Origin: JBOFBH01 sp051657715 | GTDB lineage: Bacteria > Actinomycetota > Actinomycetes > Actinomycetales > Angustibacteraceae | Direction: 5' to 3' | DNA: 64,000 bases | Assembly (NCBI GenBank): GCA_051657715.1 | Contig: JBOFLF010000035.1 | Span: forward strand, 1-64,000 | Shown here: positions 32,698 to 40,958 of the stretch, piece by piece | How positions within the stretch are numbered: the first letter of the stretch is position 1 | How the letters are laid out: every line of letters begins with the position of its first letter | Notes under the pieces: model-generated | Seen by the model: only the letters and a program-made list of their open reading frames with translations | What the model was told of the DNA's origin: nothing | The model's database searches: none | Program-made: the position numbers and the translations under genes

Positions 32698-32961
32698 ATG
32701 AGGGGAAACAGCATGAGGCACAACCGTTCTGGCGGATCACGAGTGGGCGTGCTGCTCGACCCGGCGACACCGTTGGGTTTTCTGACGTTGCTGCTGCAGG
32801 ATCGGCGTGCTCGACTTGCGACGTCCCGGGACGCGGGCGCGTCCGCGGTCGAGTGGGTGCTGATCTCCGCCATCCTGATCACGATCGCCGGGGCGGTCGG
32901 GTTCATCATCTTCAAGGCCACCGAAACCAAGGCGAACTCCTTGGACTTCACCACTCCCTGA
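32698..32961 (+). CDS. flp: Flp-type pilin
   Basis: ATG at 32698 is selected over ATG 32683 because AGGAGG at 32686-32691 is 6 bases ahead of it. The 87-residue protein has a long basic N-terminal part, then the pilin core DAGASAVEWVLISAILITIA, with the Gly-Ala-Ser-Ala-Val-Glu pattern (usual Glu5) before a hydrophobic helix, and a short C-terminal tail. It should be cut by a prepilin peptidase and assembled into the pilus fibre. No prepilin peptidase gene is seen in this window. The pre-helix part, about 45 residues, is longer than usual for Flp. Confidence 0.85.
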   Translation: MRGNSMRHNRSGGSRVGVLLDPATPLGFLTLLLQDRRARLATSRDAGASAVEWVLISAILITIAGAVGFIIFKATETKANSLDFTTP

Positions 32962-33380
32962 GCCCGACGCCCGCGGGCCGGCAGCGGGGTCGCCGGGACG
33001 CCGGTGTGTCCTCGATCGAGCTGGTGCTGTACACCCCGCTGCTGATGCTTCTCACATTCCTGGTGGTGCAGATGTCGTTGGCCTACCTGGGAAACCAGGT
33101 GGCGTCGGCGGCGGCCCGGGAGGGAGCCCGGGTCGCGCGCGTGGGCGGCGGCACCCCGCAGGCGTGCGCGGCCGGTGAGGCCAAGGCCCGCTCCATCATC
33201 GACTCGGTCGGTCGTGGCCTGCTGCGCACCACCACGCCCCCGAGCGTGCGACCGGTCGGAGCCGACCAGGTGCGGGCGCAGGTGCGCGGTGTCCCGCAGT
33301 ACCTGATCCCGTTCGTCGACTTCGAGGTCGAGCAGGTGGTGCAAGGGCCGGTCGAACGCTTCGTACCGGACACGCCATGA
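32958..33380 (+). CDS. tadE: TadE-like pseudopilin, probable CTG start
   Basis: The protein core is DAGVSSIELVLYTPLLMLLT, a TadE-type prepilin helix with Glu, followed by AAAREGARVARVGG. The only in-frame start that keeps a basic leader is CTG at 32958, which overlaps the pilin stop as CTGA, in line with the 4-base overlaps throughout this operon. GTG at 33006 would begin inside the cleavage motif. The frame is also open upstream to 32463, but there it is Arg/His-rich and antagonistic to flp. TadE proteins are minor pseudopilins at the membrane. About 140 residues with the CTG start. Confidence 0.8.
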   Translation: MSPTPAGRQRGRRDAGVSSIELVLYTPLLMLLTFLVVQMSLAYLGNQVASAAAREGARVARVGGGTPQACAAGEAKARSIIDSVGRGLLRTTTPPSVRPVGADQVRAQVRGVPQYLIPFVDFEVEQVVQGPVERFVPDTP

Positions 33381-33919
33381 CGAGCGAACATCAGACTCGG
33401 CGCCACTCGCGACCCGTAGGGCGCGCTCGGCTGCGGCACCGCGGCTCACCGCGACCGGAGCACCGCGGCTCACCGCGACCGGAGCACCGCGGCTCACCGC
33501 GACCGGAGCACCGCGAGCGTGGTTCGATGGCCATCGAGATGGTGTTGCTGGCCCCGGTGCTGTTCGCCTTCGCGCTGCTGGTGGTGGCGTGCGGTCGGTA
33601 CGTCGACGTGCGGGGCGAGCTGCAGGCCACGGCGCGGGAGGCGGCTCGGGCGGCTTCGCTGGAGCGGTCCTCGGGTGCCGCGCAGTCCGCGGCCTCGCGG
33701 GTGGCCGCGGCGCAGGTGCCGGCGCGGGTCCGGTGTTCCGACGTCGTCGTCGAGTACCGGCCGGGTGACCCGGTGGCCGGCCGGATCGGGCTGGCCACGG
33801 CACGGCTGAGCTGCCGGGTGTCCTACGCGGGGCTGGGCCTGATCGGCCTACCCGGGGGAGCCGACCTGGCCGCATCCAGCAGCGCGCCCATCGACCCCTA
33901 TCGCCGGACCCAGCGATGA
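33377..33919 (+). CDS. TadE/TadF-like pseudopilin with N-terminal repeat
   Basis: ATG at 33377 overlaps tadE by 4 bases. The 180-residue protein starts with three HRGSPRPE repeats encoded by a 24-bp unit, then ERGSMAIEMVLLAPVLFAF, a TadE-like prepilin helix with the key Glu, and AREAARAASLERS. One Cys pair (VRCSD, LSCRV) lies in the external part. The repeat lengthens the cytoplasmic leader well beyond the family norm. An alternative start at the Met of GSMAIE would remove the repeat but also the leader. Confidence 0.82.
   Translation: MTSEHQTRRHSRPVGRARLRHRGSPRPEHRGSPRPEHRGSPRPEHRERGSMAIEMVLLAPVLFAFALLVVACGRYVDVRGELQATAREAARAASLERSSGAAQSAASRVAAAQVPARVRCSDVVVEYRPGDPVAGRIGLATARLSCRVSYAGLGLIGLPGGADLAASSSAPIDPYRRTQR
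33437..33508 (+). repeat. 24-bp tandem repeat in the TadF-like gene
   Basis: Three identical copies of a 24-bp unit starting CACCGCGGCTCACC at 33437, 33461 and 33485. In frame it encodes His-Arg-Gly-Ser-Pro-Arg-Pro-Glu. Confidence 0.95.
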
Positions 33920-34476
33920 CCCCGGTGGTGGCCCGATCGGGAGCCAGCGCGGTCGGCGCGGCGCACCGGCGGGCCGGGGCACACCAGCGGCCTGGCGTGC
34001 CCCGGCCTGGCGTGCCCCGGCCGAACGTGCCCGGTCCAGACGTCCACGAGCAGGGCGCGGTGACCGTGTTCGTCGTCGGGATCGCGATCACCTTGATGGT
34101 GATGGCCGGCCTGGTGGTGGACGGCGGCAACGCGATCAACGCCCGGCAGACCATCGCCGACGACGTCGAGCAGGCAGCCCGAGCCGGTGCCAGCGCCATC
34201 GACACCGAAGTGCTGAGATCGGGGGGCATCGTGGTCATCGACCTGCCGCAAGCCCGCCGCCGGGCGATCGACTACCTGACCCAGCTGGGGTATGACCCTG
34301 GCGGGATCTCGTTCCCGACCACCCTGCCCCAGGGCGGGCAGCAGTTCTCGGTGTCCGCCCAGGACGTCGTGCCGACCGATGTGCTGCCGCTCATCGGGAT
34401 CCGTCAATTCCCGGTCCGCGCGGTCGCCACCGCCCGCGCTGCGACCGGCATCACCGGGGAGGTGCCCGGCCCGTGA
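33916..34476 (+). CDS. TadG-like pilus assembly protein
   Basis: ATG at 33916 overlaps the previous stop by 4 bases. The 186-residue protein has a Pro-rich start with short repeats (PGVPRPGVPRPNVPGP), then EQGAVTVFVVGIAITLMVMA, the membrane segment with the Flp pilus-assembly TadG N-terminal pattern, followed by LVVDGGNAINARQTIADDVEQAARAGA. The extracytoplasmic part is short compared with Gram-negative TadG, which is usual for actinobacterial homologues. Its stop overlaps the next gene by 4 bases. Confidence 0.85.
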   Translation: MTPVVARSGASAVGAAHRRAGAHQRPGVPRPGVPRPNVPGPDVHEQGAVTVFVVGIAITLMVMAGLVVDGGNAINARQTIADDVEQAARAGASAIDTEVLRSGGIVVIDLPQARRRAIDYLTQLGYDPGGISFPTTLPQGGQQFSVSAQDVVPTDVLPLIGIRQFPVRAVATARAATGITGEVPGP

Positions 34477-37400
34477 GCCTGATCTCTGACGACCACATTC
34501 ACCACCACACCGGCGACCGGGCGCCATCTGCGTTGCCCGGCCGGCCGCGTGGTCCGGAACGGTTCGTCCGCCAGCAGGCCGTGCTGGACGCTGCGGCGGC
34601 CGAGGACGGCCGTCCGGGCCGGCTTCGGGCGCTCGGGTCCGGGCTCGCGTTGCTGCTGCTCGTCGTCGGGGTGCCGGCGCTGCTGATCCGAGCTGGTGGG
34701 GTGCCCCACGTCCCGGCCTCCTGGCCGGATCGGCAGGCGCTGAGCCAGGCTCTGGACGTCGCGCAGGTGGTGCAGGTGCTCCTGCTGATCGTGTGGGTCG
34801 CGTGGCTCCAGTTCACCGTGTGCGTCGTCGTCGAGGCGGTCAGCGCTCTTCGCGGGGTGGGCCTGCCGGCGCGGGTCCCGCTGTCCGGGCCGACCCAGCG
34901 GATGGCGCGTGGTCTGGTCGGTGCGCTGCTGGTCGCCGGTGTGGTCACCGCGGGCACCGCCGGTACCGCGGCCGGGGCGACCGCCGGGATCGCGGACGAG
35001 CGCACCGCCCGGCCCGGTTCGACGCCGGTTTCGGCAGCGGGTTGGGCGCCGGACGCGTGGTTCGCCGCTACCGGGATGACAGCGGAGGTCGGGCGGCCCG
35101 CAGCCGTCGACCCGAGCGCTGGCTTCGCCGTTCACCCGACGGACGCCCGCTCGGCGGGTGCTCACGTACCGGGATCGGCGGGCCAGCACGGGATGGGGCT
35201 GGCGGTGGGTGGGCGCGGCACTTTTGGCGCCCCGCCTCCCTCAGCGTCCCCCGCTGATCCAGCATCCGGTTGGGGTGAGGGCCAGCGGGCCGGCCGGGTG
35301 CCTGCCGATACCCAGGGCCAGCAGGACGTGACGTCCTCAGCAGGCGGGCGGGCCACGCAGTCCGCGAGCACGCAGTCCGCGAGCTCGCAGCAGGCGAGCT
35401 CGCAGCAAGCGCGCGGGCAGAAGGTGTACACGGTCCGACCGCCCCAGGGTCGGTACCACGACAACCTCTGGGACATCGCCGAACGGCACCTGGGCGACGG
35501 GCGCCGCTACCCGGAGATCTACCAGCTGAACGTCGGGGTGGAGCAACCGGACGGTCGTCGGTTGGAGCTGAGCCGCTTGATCCACCCGGGGTGGCGACTG
35601 GTGATGCCGGAGGACGCACGGGGAGTGCCCCGGGAGCAGGTGACCGTCACACACGATCCGAGCGCCGCCCTCGGTACGGGGGGCGGTGGCGGGCAGGGCG
35701 CCGGGTCAGCCGATGAGCGCGCGACAGAGTCCGGCTCGGCGCTCGGCGGGCCTGGCCAGGCTGACGAGCGCGTCGGTGAGCTCGGGAGCCCGGATCGCGG
35801 AGTGCTCACCCCGGGCGGCGGGTTGGTGGGCGGGTTGCTGATGGCGGGCCTGCTGGTCGCGCTGCGCCGGGCTCGACGTCGTCCCGCGAGTGGACCACCC
35901 GACCTGGAGGAGGCCGAGGTCGAGGTGGCGCTGCGGGTGGGTGCGGATCTGCACCGCAGCCAGATGGTCGACGTGGTCCTGCGGGATCTCGTGGACCGGT
36001 GCCGAGTCGAGGGGCTGGCGCGGCCGGCGGTGTTCGCCGCGCGGGTGTCCGCCGATCAGGTGGAGCTGCTCCTGGCCCCGCCGTCGACCCGAGCGCCTCG
36101 TGGCTGGGAGCCCGTGGGCGACGGTAGCTGCTGGCGGTCGCCGCTCGGTGGTCCGGTCGTGGCTGATGGCCCGCTCATCGGTCAGTCCACTGCGGCGGCT
36201 GGCGACGGGTCGTCGGGGCCTTTCCCGGCGTTGGTCTCGGTGGGCACCGACGCCGAGGGCCGGGACGTGCTGCTGGACCTGGCGACCGCGGGCGGTCCGA
36301 TCGCGCTCACCGGCGACCCGGCCGGTGTGGCCGGCCTCGCTACGGCGATGGCGGTGTCCTTGGCCACCTCGCCGTGGGCGGGGGGCCTCACCATCCAGGT
36401 CGGGGGGTTGTCGGACGCGGTGCGGTCCGTCGCGCCGGACCGGTTGCGGGTCGTGGCCGACCCGGCGGCGTTGCTCACCGAGCTGGGCTCCGCGGCCAGG
36501 CCGTCGCACGACGACATCCTCACGGGTGATCCGACGGCGTCCTCGACCGTCGTCGTCCTGGCTTCCGAACCAGACCTGGAGGCGATCGCCGCGTTGACCG
36601 CGCCGGCTGGGCGGCGCCTGGGCGGGGTCGTGGTGGCGGCCGATATTCCCGGAGCTTCCTGGCAGCTACGCGTGGACGAGGCGGGCACGGTGGCGGTGAG
36701 GCCGCTGGGCCTGGAGGTCACCGGCGCTCGGCTGGATCCGGCTGTCCTGCCGGTGCTGGCCCGGTTGGTGGCCGGCGCTCGGCAGGCTCACCGGGAACCG
36801 GCGATCCCCGACGACGAGGTGCTCCCGGCACCTCCAGCTGGCGTCGACGTCGATGACGCGGCGTGGTTGGCGTCCCGGTGCCGGGTGGCGTTGCTCGGCG
36901 TCCCCGAGGTGTATGCGCCGGGTGCGTTGGACCCGTCGCGGATCCTGTTGGCCACCGAGGTGGTGGCGTATCTGGCGTTGCACCGGGGCGCCGGTCACGC
37001 CAGCGGCCGGGATGTCGAGGGCGGCCGTCCCGGGCTCGGCCCGGGGGTCCATCCCGAGGTGCTGGCCGCGGCGATCTGGCCTCGTGGCGTCGGCGCCGAC
37101 GTGCGAGATGCCACGGTCGCCCGGGCGCGTGACTGGCTCGGTGCGGACGAGCATGGCGCCGCGCTGCTCATCACCGGGGCCGATGGGCGGCTGCGGTTGT
37201 CCGACCGGGTGGCCTCGGACTGGGACGTGGTGTGTTCGCTGGTGGCACGAGCCCGCGTCGCCCACGGCCAAGCGGGTGAGGCGGATCTGCTGCGTCGAGC
37301 GCTCAGGGTGGTACGCGGGCCGCTGCTGTCCGGGGTGCCGCACGATCGGTACGCCTGGCTGGCCCGCACGGGCATCGAGGGAACGGTGGTGCGGACGGTG

Positions 37401-37733
37401 GTCGCGGCCGCCCACCGGCTCAGCACCGTGCTGCTGGACGATGACCCGCCCGCCGCTCAGGTGGCCGCATCCGGTGGCCTGCGGCTCGCCCCGCGTGAGC
37501 AGCTGTTGTGGCGTGACCTGATGCGCGCCGCGCACCGCCAGGACGGCTCGGGTGACGGGCCAGGCGACGGCGGTCCTGTGGGTGCGTCGTCGGCGTCCGG
37601 GGGATCGGCCCGGGTGTTGGAGGCGGTCCGGCAGGCTCGGGCGGTGCTGTCCGACCTGGGCGATCCGCTTGACGCGCGGACCGAGGCGTTGATCGAGGAG
37701 CTAGCGCCGGGCCTGCCCGCCCGCCTGGCGTGA
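34473..37733 (+). CDS. Membrane protein with LysM and BTAD-like domains (Tad-operon regulator or scaffold)
   Basis: GTG at 34473 overlaps the tadG-like stop (GTGA). The 1086 residues contain two N-terminal membrane helices (ALGSGLALLLLVVGVPALLI; VVQVLLLIVWVAWLQFTVCV), a third near residue 150, a long Ser/Gln/Ala-rich external linker, and a LysM-like domain (YTVRPPQGRYHDNLWDIAER to LIHPGWRLVMP). A further membrane helix lies near residue 455 (GGGLVGGLLMAGLLVALRRA). The large cytoplasmic part ends with helices like the bacterial transcriptional activator domain (RVAHGQAGEADLLRRALRVV). Genes of this type commonly close actinobacterial Tad operons. It could sense cell wall through LysM; that role is inference. 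Confidence 0.85.
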   Translation: MSLISDDHIHHHTGDRAPSALPGRPRGPERFVRQQAVLDAAAAEDGRPGRLRALGSGLALLLLVVGVPALLIRAGGVPHVPASWPDRQALSQALDVAQVVQVLLLIVWVAWLQFTVCVVVEAVSALRGVGLPARVPLSGPTQRMARGLVGALLVAGVVTAGTAGTAAGATAGIADERTARPGSTPVSAAGWAPDAWFAATGMTAEVGRPAAVDPSAGFAVHPTDARSAGAHVPGSAGQHGMGLAVGGRGTFGAPPPSASPADPASGWGEGQRAGRVPADTQGQQDVTSSAGGRATQSASTQSASSQQASSQQARGQKVYTVRPPQGRYHDNLWDIAERHLGDGRRYPEIYQLNVGVEQPDGRRLELSRLIHPGWRLVMPEDARGVPREQVTVTHDPSAALGTGGGGGQGAGSADERATESGSALGGPGQADERVGELGSPDRGVLTPGGGLVGGLLMAGLLVALRRARRRPASGPPDLEEAEVEVALRVGADLHRSQMVDVVLRDLVDRCRVEGLARPAVFAARVSADQVELLLAPPSTRAPRGWEPVGDGSCWRSPLGGPVVADGPLIGQSTAAAGDGSSGPFPALVSVGTDAEGRDVLLDLATAGGPIALTGDPAGVAGLATAMAVSLATSPWAGGLTIQVGGLSDAVRSVAPDRLRVVADPAALLTELGSAARPSHDDILTGDPTASSTVVVLASEPDLEAIAALTAPAGRRLGGVVVAADIPGASWQLRVDEAGTVAVRPLGLEVTGARLDPAVLPVLARLVAGARQAHREPAIPDDEVLPAPPAGVDVDDAAWLASRCRVALLGVPEVYAPGALDPSRILLATEVVAYLALHRGAGHASGRDVEGGRPGLGPGVHPEVLAAAIWPRGVGADVRDATVARARDWLGADEHGAALLITGADGRLRLSDRVASDWDVVCSLVARARVAHGQAGEADLLRRALRVVRGPLLSGVPHDRYAWLARTGIEGTVVRTVVAAAHRLSTVLLDDDPPAAQVAASGGLRLAPREQLLWRDLMRAAHRQDGSGDGPGDGGPVGASSASGGSARVLEAVRQARAVLSDLGDPLDARTEALIEELAPGLPARLA

Positions 37734-37955
37734 CTCCTGTCGTCCCGACTCCTGTCGTGGCCAGAGCGTCATGTCGTGCCGAAGCGCCATCCAGCCGCCG
37801 CCCCCTGCCGCAGGGCCGTACACCCAGCCGGTGTCCTTGGGGTCGCCACGGTTGTCGGACCGCCTGATCGCGCCCGACCTCGACGCGTTGCGCCGGGGGC
37901 GAACGACGGCAGCAGATGGTGGCGAGGGGCCGGGGTGGTGCAGCAGGATCGCGGC

Positions 37956-39293
37956 ATGGCCAGCACACCTGCCTCCGGCTCCAACGGCGTGGGTCCAGGT
38001 ATTCCAGAGCCGTACGATGTGGTCGACGTCATCCGGGTCAAGCGGGATGGTGGCCGGTTGACCGATGACCAGATCGGGTGGACGGTGGACGCGTACACCC
38101 GGGGGGTGGTCGCGGACGAGCAGATGGCCGCGCTCGCGATGGCCGTGCTGGTGCGCGGCATGGACCGCGGCGAGGTCGCCCGGTGGACGGCGGCGATGGT
38201 GGCCAGCGGTCGGCGGATGGATCTCACCGGCCTGGTGCGTCCGACCGTCGACAAGCACTCCACCGGCGGGGTCGGAGACAAGGTCACGCTGCCGCTGGCG
38301 CCGTTGGTGGCGGCCTGCGGCGCCGCCGTCCCGCAGCTGTCCGGCCGCGGCCTCGGGCACACCGGCGGCACGTTGGACAAGCTGGAGGCGATCCCCGGCT
38401 GGCGGGCCTCGCTGGACGCCGACGAGCTGCTCGCTCAGGTGGCCGATGTCGGGGCCGCGGTCTGCGCCGCCGGCGACGACCTGGCTCCGGCGGACCGCAA
38501 GCTGTACGCCTTGCGCGACGTCACCGGCACCGTGGAGTCCATCCCGCTGATCGCCAGCTCCATCATGAGCAAGAAGATCGCCGAGGGCACCAGCGCCCTG
38601 GTGCTGGACGTCAAGGTGGGGTCGGGTGCGTTCATGAAGGACGTCGACACCGCCCGCGAGCTGGCCCGCACCATGGTTGACCTCGGCGCGGACGCCGGGG
38701 TCCGGACGGTAGCGCTGCTGACCGCGATGCAGACCCCGCTGGGCCTCACCGTCGGCAACGCGCTGGAGGTGGCCGAGGCGGTGCAGGTGCTGGCCGGCGG
38801 TGGCCCCGCTGATGTCGTCGAGCTGACCGTGACTCTGGCGCGGGAGATGCTCGCCGCCGTCGGCCTGGACGGCGTCGACCCGCAGGACCGGTTGCGGGAC
38901 GGTTCGGCGATGGACGTGTGGCGCCGGATGATCCTGGCCCAGGGCGGTGATCCGGATGCCCCGCTGCCACGCGCCCGCGAGGCCCATGTCGTCCCGGTGC
39001 CGGCGGATGGTGTGCTCACCCGCCTGGACGCGTTCGCCGTCGGGGTGGCGGCGTGGCGGCTCGGCGCCGGCCGGACCCGCCAGTCAGACGCGGTGCAGCC
39101 CGGCGCTGGCGTGGTGGTGCACGCCCGCCCGGGGGCCTGGGTCCGCGGCGGAGATCCGCTGCTGACCCTGCACACCGACCAGCCCGAGCGGTTCGAGCGA
39201 GCGCTGGACGCGTTGCGGGACAGCTGGTTCATCGCCCCGGACGGCTCACGACCGGACCTGCTCCCGCTGGTCATCGAACGAATCGCCGGATGA
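37956..39293 (+). CDS. deoA: Thymidine phosphorylase
   Basis: ATG at 37956 fits the usual family start (YDVVDVIRVKRDGGRLTDDQ follows after 18 residues); its ribosome site is weak. The 445-residue protein has VDKHSTGGVGDKVTLPLAPL, the family signature SGRGLGHTGGTLDKLE (about 128-143), IASSIMSKKIAEG and LDVKVGSGAFMK, all matching pyrimidine-nucleoside phosphorylases. It cleaves thymidine or deoxyuridine with phosphate to the base and deoxyribose-1-phosphate. It is the usual neighbour of cdd in this operon type but here lies 30.7 kb away, after the Tad operon. Confidence 0.95.
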   Translation: MASTPASGSNGVGPGIPEPYDVVDVIRVKRDGGRLTDDQIGWTVDAYTRGVVADEQMAALAMAVLVRGMDRGEVARWTAAMVASGRRMDLTGLVRPTVDKHSTGGVGDKVTLPLAPLVAACGAAVPQLSGRGLGHTGGTLDKLEAIPGWRASLDADELLAQVADVGAAVCAAGDDLAPADRKLYALRDVTGTVESIPLIASSIMSKKIAEGTSALVLDVKVGSGAFMKDVDTARELARTMVDLGADAGVRTVALLTAMQTPLGLTVGNALEVAEAVQVLAGGGPADVVELTVTLAREMLAAVGLDGVDPQDRLRDGSAMDVWRRMILAQGGDPDAPLPRAREAHVVPVPADGVLTRLDAFAVGVAAWRLGAGRTRQSDAVQPGAGVVVHARPGAWVRGGDPLLTLHTDQPERFERALDALRDSWFIAPDGSRPDLLPLVIERIAG

Positions 39294-39369
39294 GCGGGGT
39301 GTCAGCGGCTTGACGGTCACCCTGCGGACCTCGGCGGCGCTGCGGCGGTGCAGGTCTCGGTGGCGTCGT

Positions 39370-39398
39370 ACCTCGTCGTGTGAGGTGTCACGTAATCT
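39370..39398 (+). promoter_or_regulatory. Leaderless promoter and inverted repeat for the marR gene
   Basis: A -10-like TAATCT at 39393-39398 is only 6 bases from the GTG at 39405, implying a leaderless transcript. Just upstream, ACCTC-GTCGTGT-GAGGT (39370-39386) is an inverted repeat placed where a regulator would block RNA polymerase, consistent with self-repression by the MarR protein. Confidence 0.5.
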
Positions 39399-39404
39399 GA
39401 CCGA

Positions 39405-39857
39405 GTGCACCCGGTCGAGGAGCTGAGCTTGCTGGTGAAGGCCGCCGCGCGCGAGGGCGACCGCCAGGTCAACGCCGCGCTCCGGCCGCTGGGGCTGACC
39501 GTCGCCCAGGCTGAGGTGCTGGTGATTCTGCTGTCGGCGGAGCCGTTGTCGTTGCGAGACTTGGGCGAGCTGTTGGTGGCCGAGAGCGGCCACCCGAGCC
39601 GATTGGTCGACCGGATGGTCGCCGCCGGGTGGGTGGAGCGGGCCACGGCGCTCGATGACCGGCGTCGCCGGCACCTGCGGCTGACCGCCTCCGGGCGGCG
39701 GTTGGCCACCCGGGCGGTGGCCCGCCAGCAGGAGTTGCAGGGACGCACCCGGGGCCTGATCCGTGACCAGGATGTCGCCGTGTTGCGAGATGTCCTGGTC
39801 ACCTATCTCGGCGACGGCCCGTGGACCGGGTCCGTCCGTCGCCGCCGCCAGCTCTGA
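39405..39857 (+). CDS. MarR-family transcriptional regulator
   Basis: GTG at 39405, 150 residues. A dimerisation helix (EELSLLVKAAAREGDRQVNAAL) leads to a winged helix: LTVAQAEVLVILLSAEPLSL, RDLGELLVAESGHPSRLVDR, then the wing VERATALDDRRRRHLRLTASG. The Asp-Asp-Arg-Arg wing is typical of MarR. No ribosome site is visible, in agreement with leaderless translation. It follows deoA in the same direction and is convergent with the signal peptidase gene 41 bp away. The ligand is unknown. Confidence 0.92.
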   Translation: MHPVEELSLLVKAAAREGDRQVNAALRPLGLTVAQAEVLVILLSAEPLSLRDLGELLVAESGHPSRLVDRMVAAGWVERATALDDRRRRHLRLTASGRRLATRAVARQQELQGRTRGLIRDQDVAVLRDVLVTYLGDGPWTGSVRRRRQL

Positions 39858-39898
39858 TCAGTGCCATGCGGCGTTGGTCAGTGCTGGGCCGGCTCTCA

Positions 39899-40564
39899 TC
39901 AGTGCCAGCGGACCCGGCCGATGACCTGGTCCACCGGGAGCGGGCCACTATCCCGGGAGTCCACCGAGGAGACCCGGTTGTCTCCCAACACGAACAGGTG
40001 TCCCGTCGGTACGGTGACGGGGTCGAGGAAGGCGCCCCCTTCCTGGCCTTCGCGCAGGTACGGCTCGGCGACCGGCTTGCCGTTCACCTGCACGCGGGTG
40101 TCGACCACCGCGACGGTCTGGCCGGCCGTGGCGACAACGCGTTTGACGACCAGCCCACCGTCCTGGGCGTAGACCACCAGGTCGCCCTGCTCCGGCGGGG
40201 ACCATCGGACGGTGAGCTTGTCGACCAGCACCAGATCACCGTCCGCGAGCGTGGGCTGCATGCTCCCGTCACGGACCACCATCACCTCGACGGCGAGCCA
40301 TCGGGCGAGCACGATCACGGCGACCACGGTGACGAGGGCGACCATCCGGACCTGGGGCCGGTGCCACCGAGACCAGCTGGATCGATGATGCCGCGGGCCG
40401 GGGATGTGGTGCCGGCCGGGGGTGTGCCGGCCGGGGGTGTGCCGGCCGGGGGTGTGCCGGGGGGTGTGCTGGCCGGGGATATGTCGGCCGGGGGTGTGCC
40501 GGCTAGAGGAGCGGCGACGGCTTGAGGTGTGGCGACGATCGCTCGGACGGGTGTGGGTCGCCAT
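39899..40564 (-). CDS. lepB: Signal peptidase I with a His/Pro-repeat N-terminus
   Basis: ATG at 40564 has GAGG 6 bases ahead. The ATG four codons upstream (40576) abuts its own purine run and is less likely. Of 221 residues, the first 70 are a basic cytoplasmic tail with repeats of Arg-His-Thr-Pro-Gly, coded by 15-bp units. A membrane helix (VALVTVVAVIVLARWLAV) then leads to the S26 protease domain: RDGSMQPTL with nucleophile Ser101, GLVVKRVVATAG with Lys141 as base, and FVLGDNRVSSVDSRDSG. It cleaves signal peptides of exported proteins outside the membrane. It neighbours several genes with signal peptides. Confidence 0.93.
   Translation of the reverse strand: MATHTRPSDRRHTSSRRRSSSRHTPGRHIPGQHTPRHTPGRHTPGRHTPGRHHIPGPRHHRSSWSRWHRPQVRMVALVTVVAVIVLARWLAVEVMVVRDGSMQPTLADGDLVLVDKLTVRWSPPEQGDLVVYAQDGGLVVKRVVATAGQTVAVVDTRVQVNGKPVAEPYLREGQEGGAFLDPVTVPTGHLFVLGDNRVSSVDSRDSGPLPVDQVIGRVRWH
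40400..40505 (-). repeat. 15-bp tandem repeat in the signal peptidase gene
   Basis: Repeated GGCCGGGGGTGTGCC-like units on the plus strand; on the minus strand they encode His-Thr-Pro-Gly-Arg repeats in the cytoplasmic tail. At least three identical consecutive units plus several variants. Confidence 0.85.
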
Positions 40565-40958
40565 GGGCGTCCTCATCTCCTGCCTGCTGCCACGGTGCCT
40601 GACCTCGGCATGGATACAACGTAAACTTACGTAGCAGGGTGCTGGCGGAGCTGGATGACCGTCAATCAGAACGGGCAGGGTCCGCTCGATTGGCGGACAT
40701 GATTCGGCCGCGACGAGATGGCCATATGCGTGCAGCTGGAGCGGAGCGTTAGTTCACGCTCACTTAACGTTCGACTTCTCCGCAGGGATCCGCACCTGGT
40801 GCAGGATGCGTAATGGAGTGGTCACGCTCCGCTTGTTTGATTCCCGTGCTGCTGCCAACGACGTCGGCATGTACGTACCGGTGCCGCCCTGATGCGGCCC
40901 GATACCCCAGCCGATGTCCGGGCGAGTGCTGCCTGGGCGCAGACCCGAAGGGCAGCTC
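40565..40958. promoter_or_regulatory. Divergent promoter region between lepB and the glycosyltransferase operon
   Basis: 394 bp without a gene and with lower GC than its flanks. It has a perfect palindrome ACGTAA-AC-TTACGT at 40619-40632, 55 bases upstream of lepB. A second inverted repeat is GAGCGT-TAGTTC-ACGCTC at 40744-40761, next to a TTAACGTT patch. These are good candidates for regulator sites controlling the two divergent transcripts. Confidence 0.5.

Noticed and set aside
32463..32957. Single long TadE protein starting at the tadC overlap
   Set aside because: The part opposite flp is Arg/His/Gly-rich with no pilus feature, whereas flp has AGGAGG and a pilin helix in another frame. 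Kept only as a note.
37734..37955. Small minus-strand gene (peptide containing DPKDTGWVYGPAAGGGGW) before deoA
   Set aside because: The peptide looks somewhat protein-like, but the frame has no clear start with a ribosome site and runs antisense into deoA; not enough to call.
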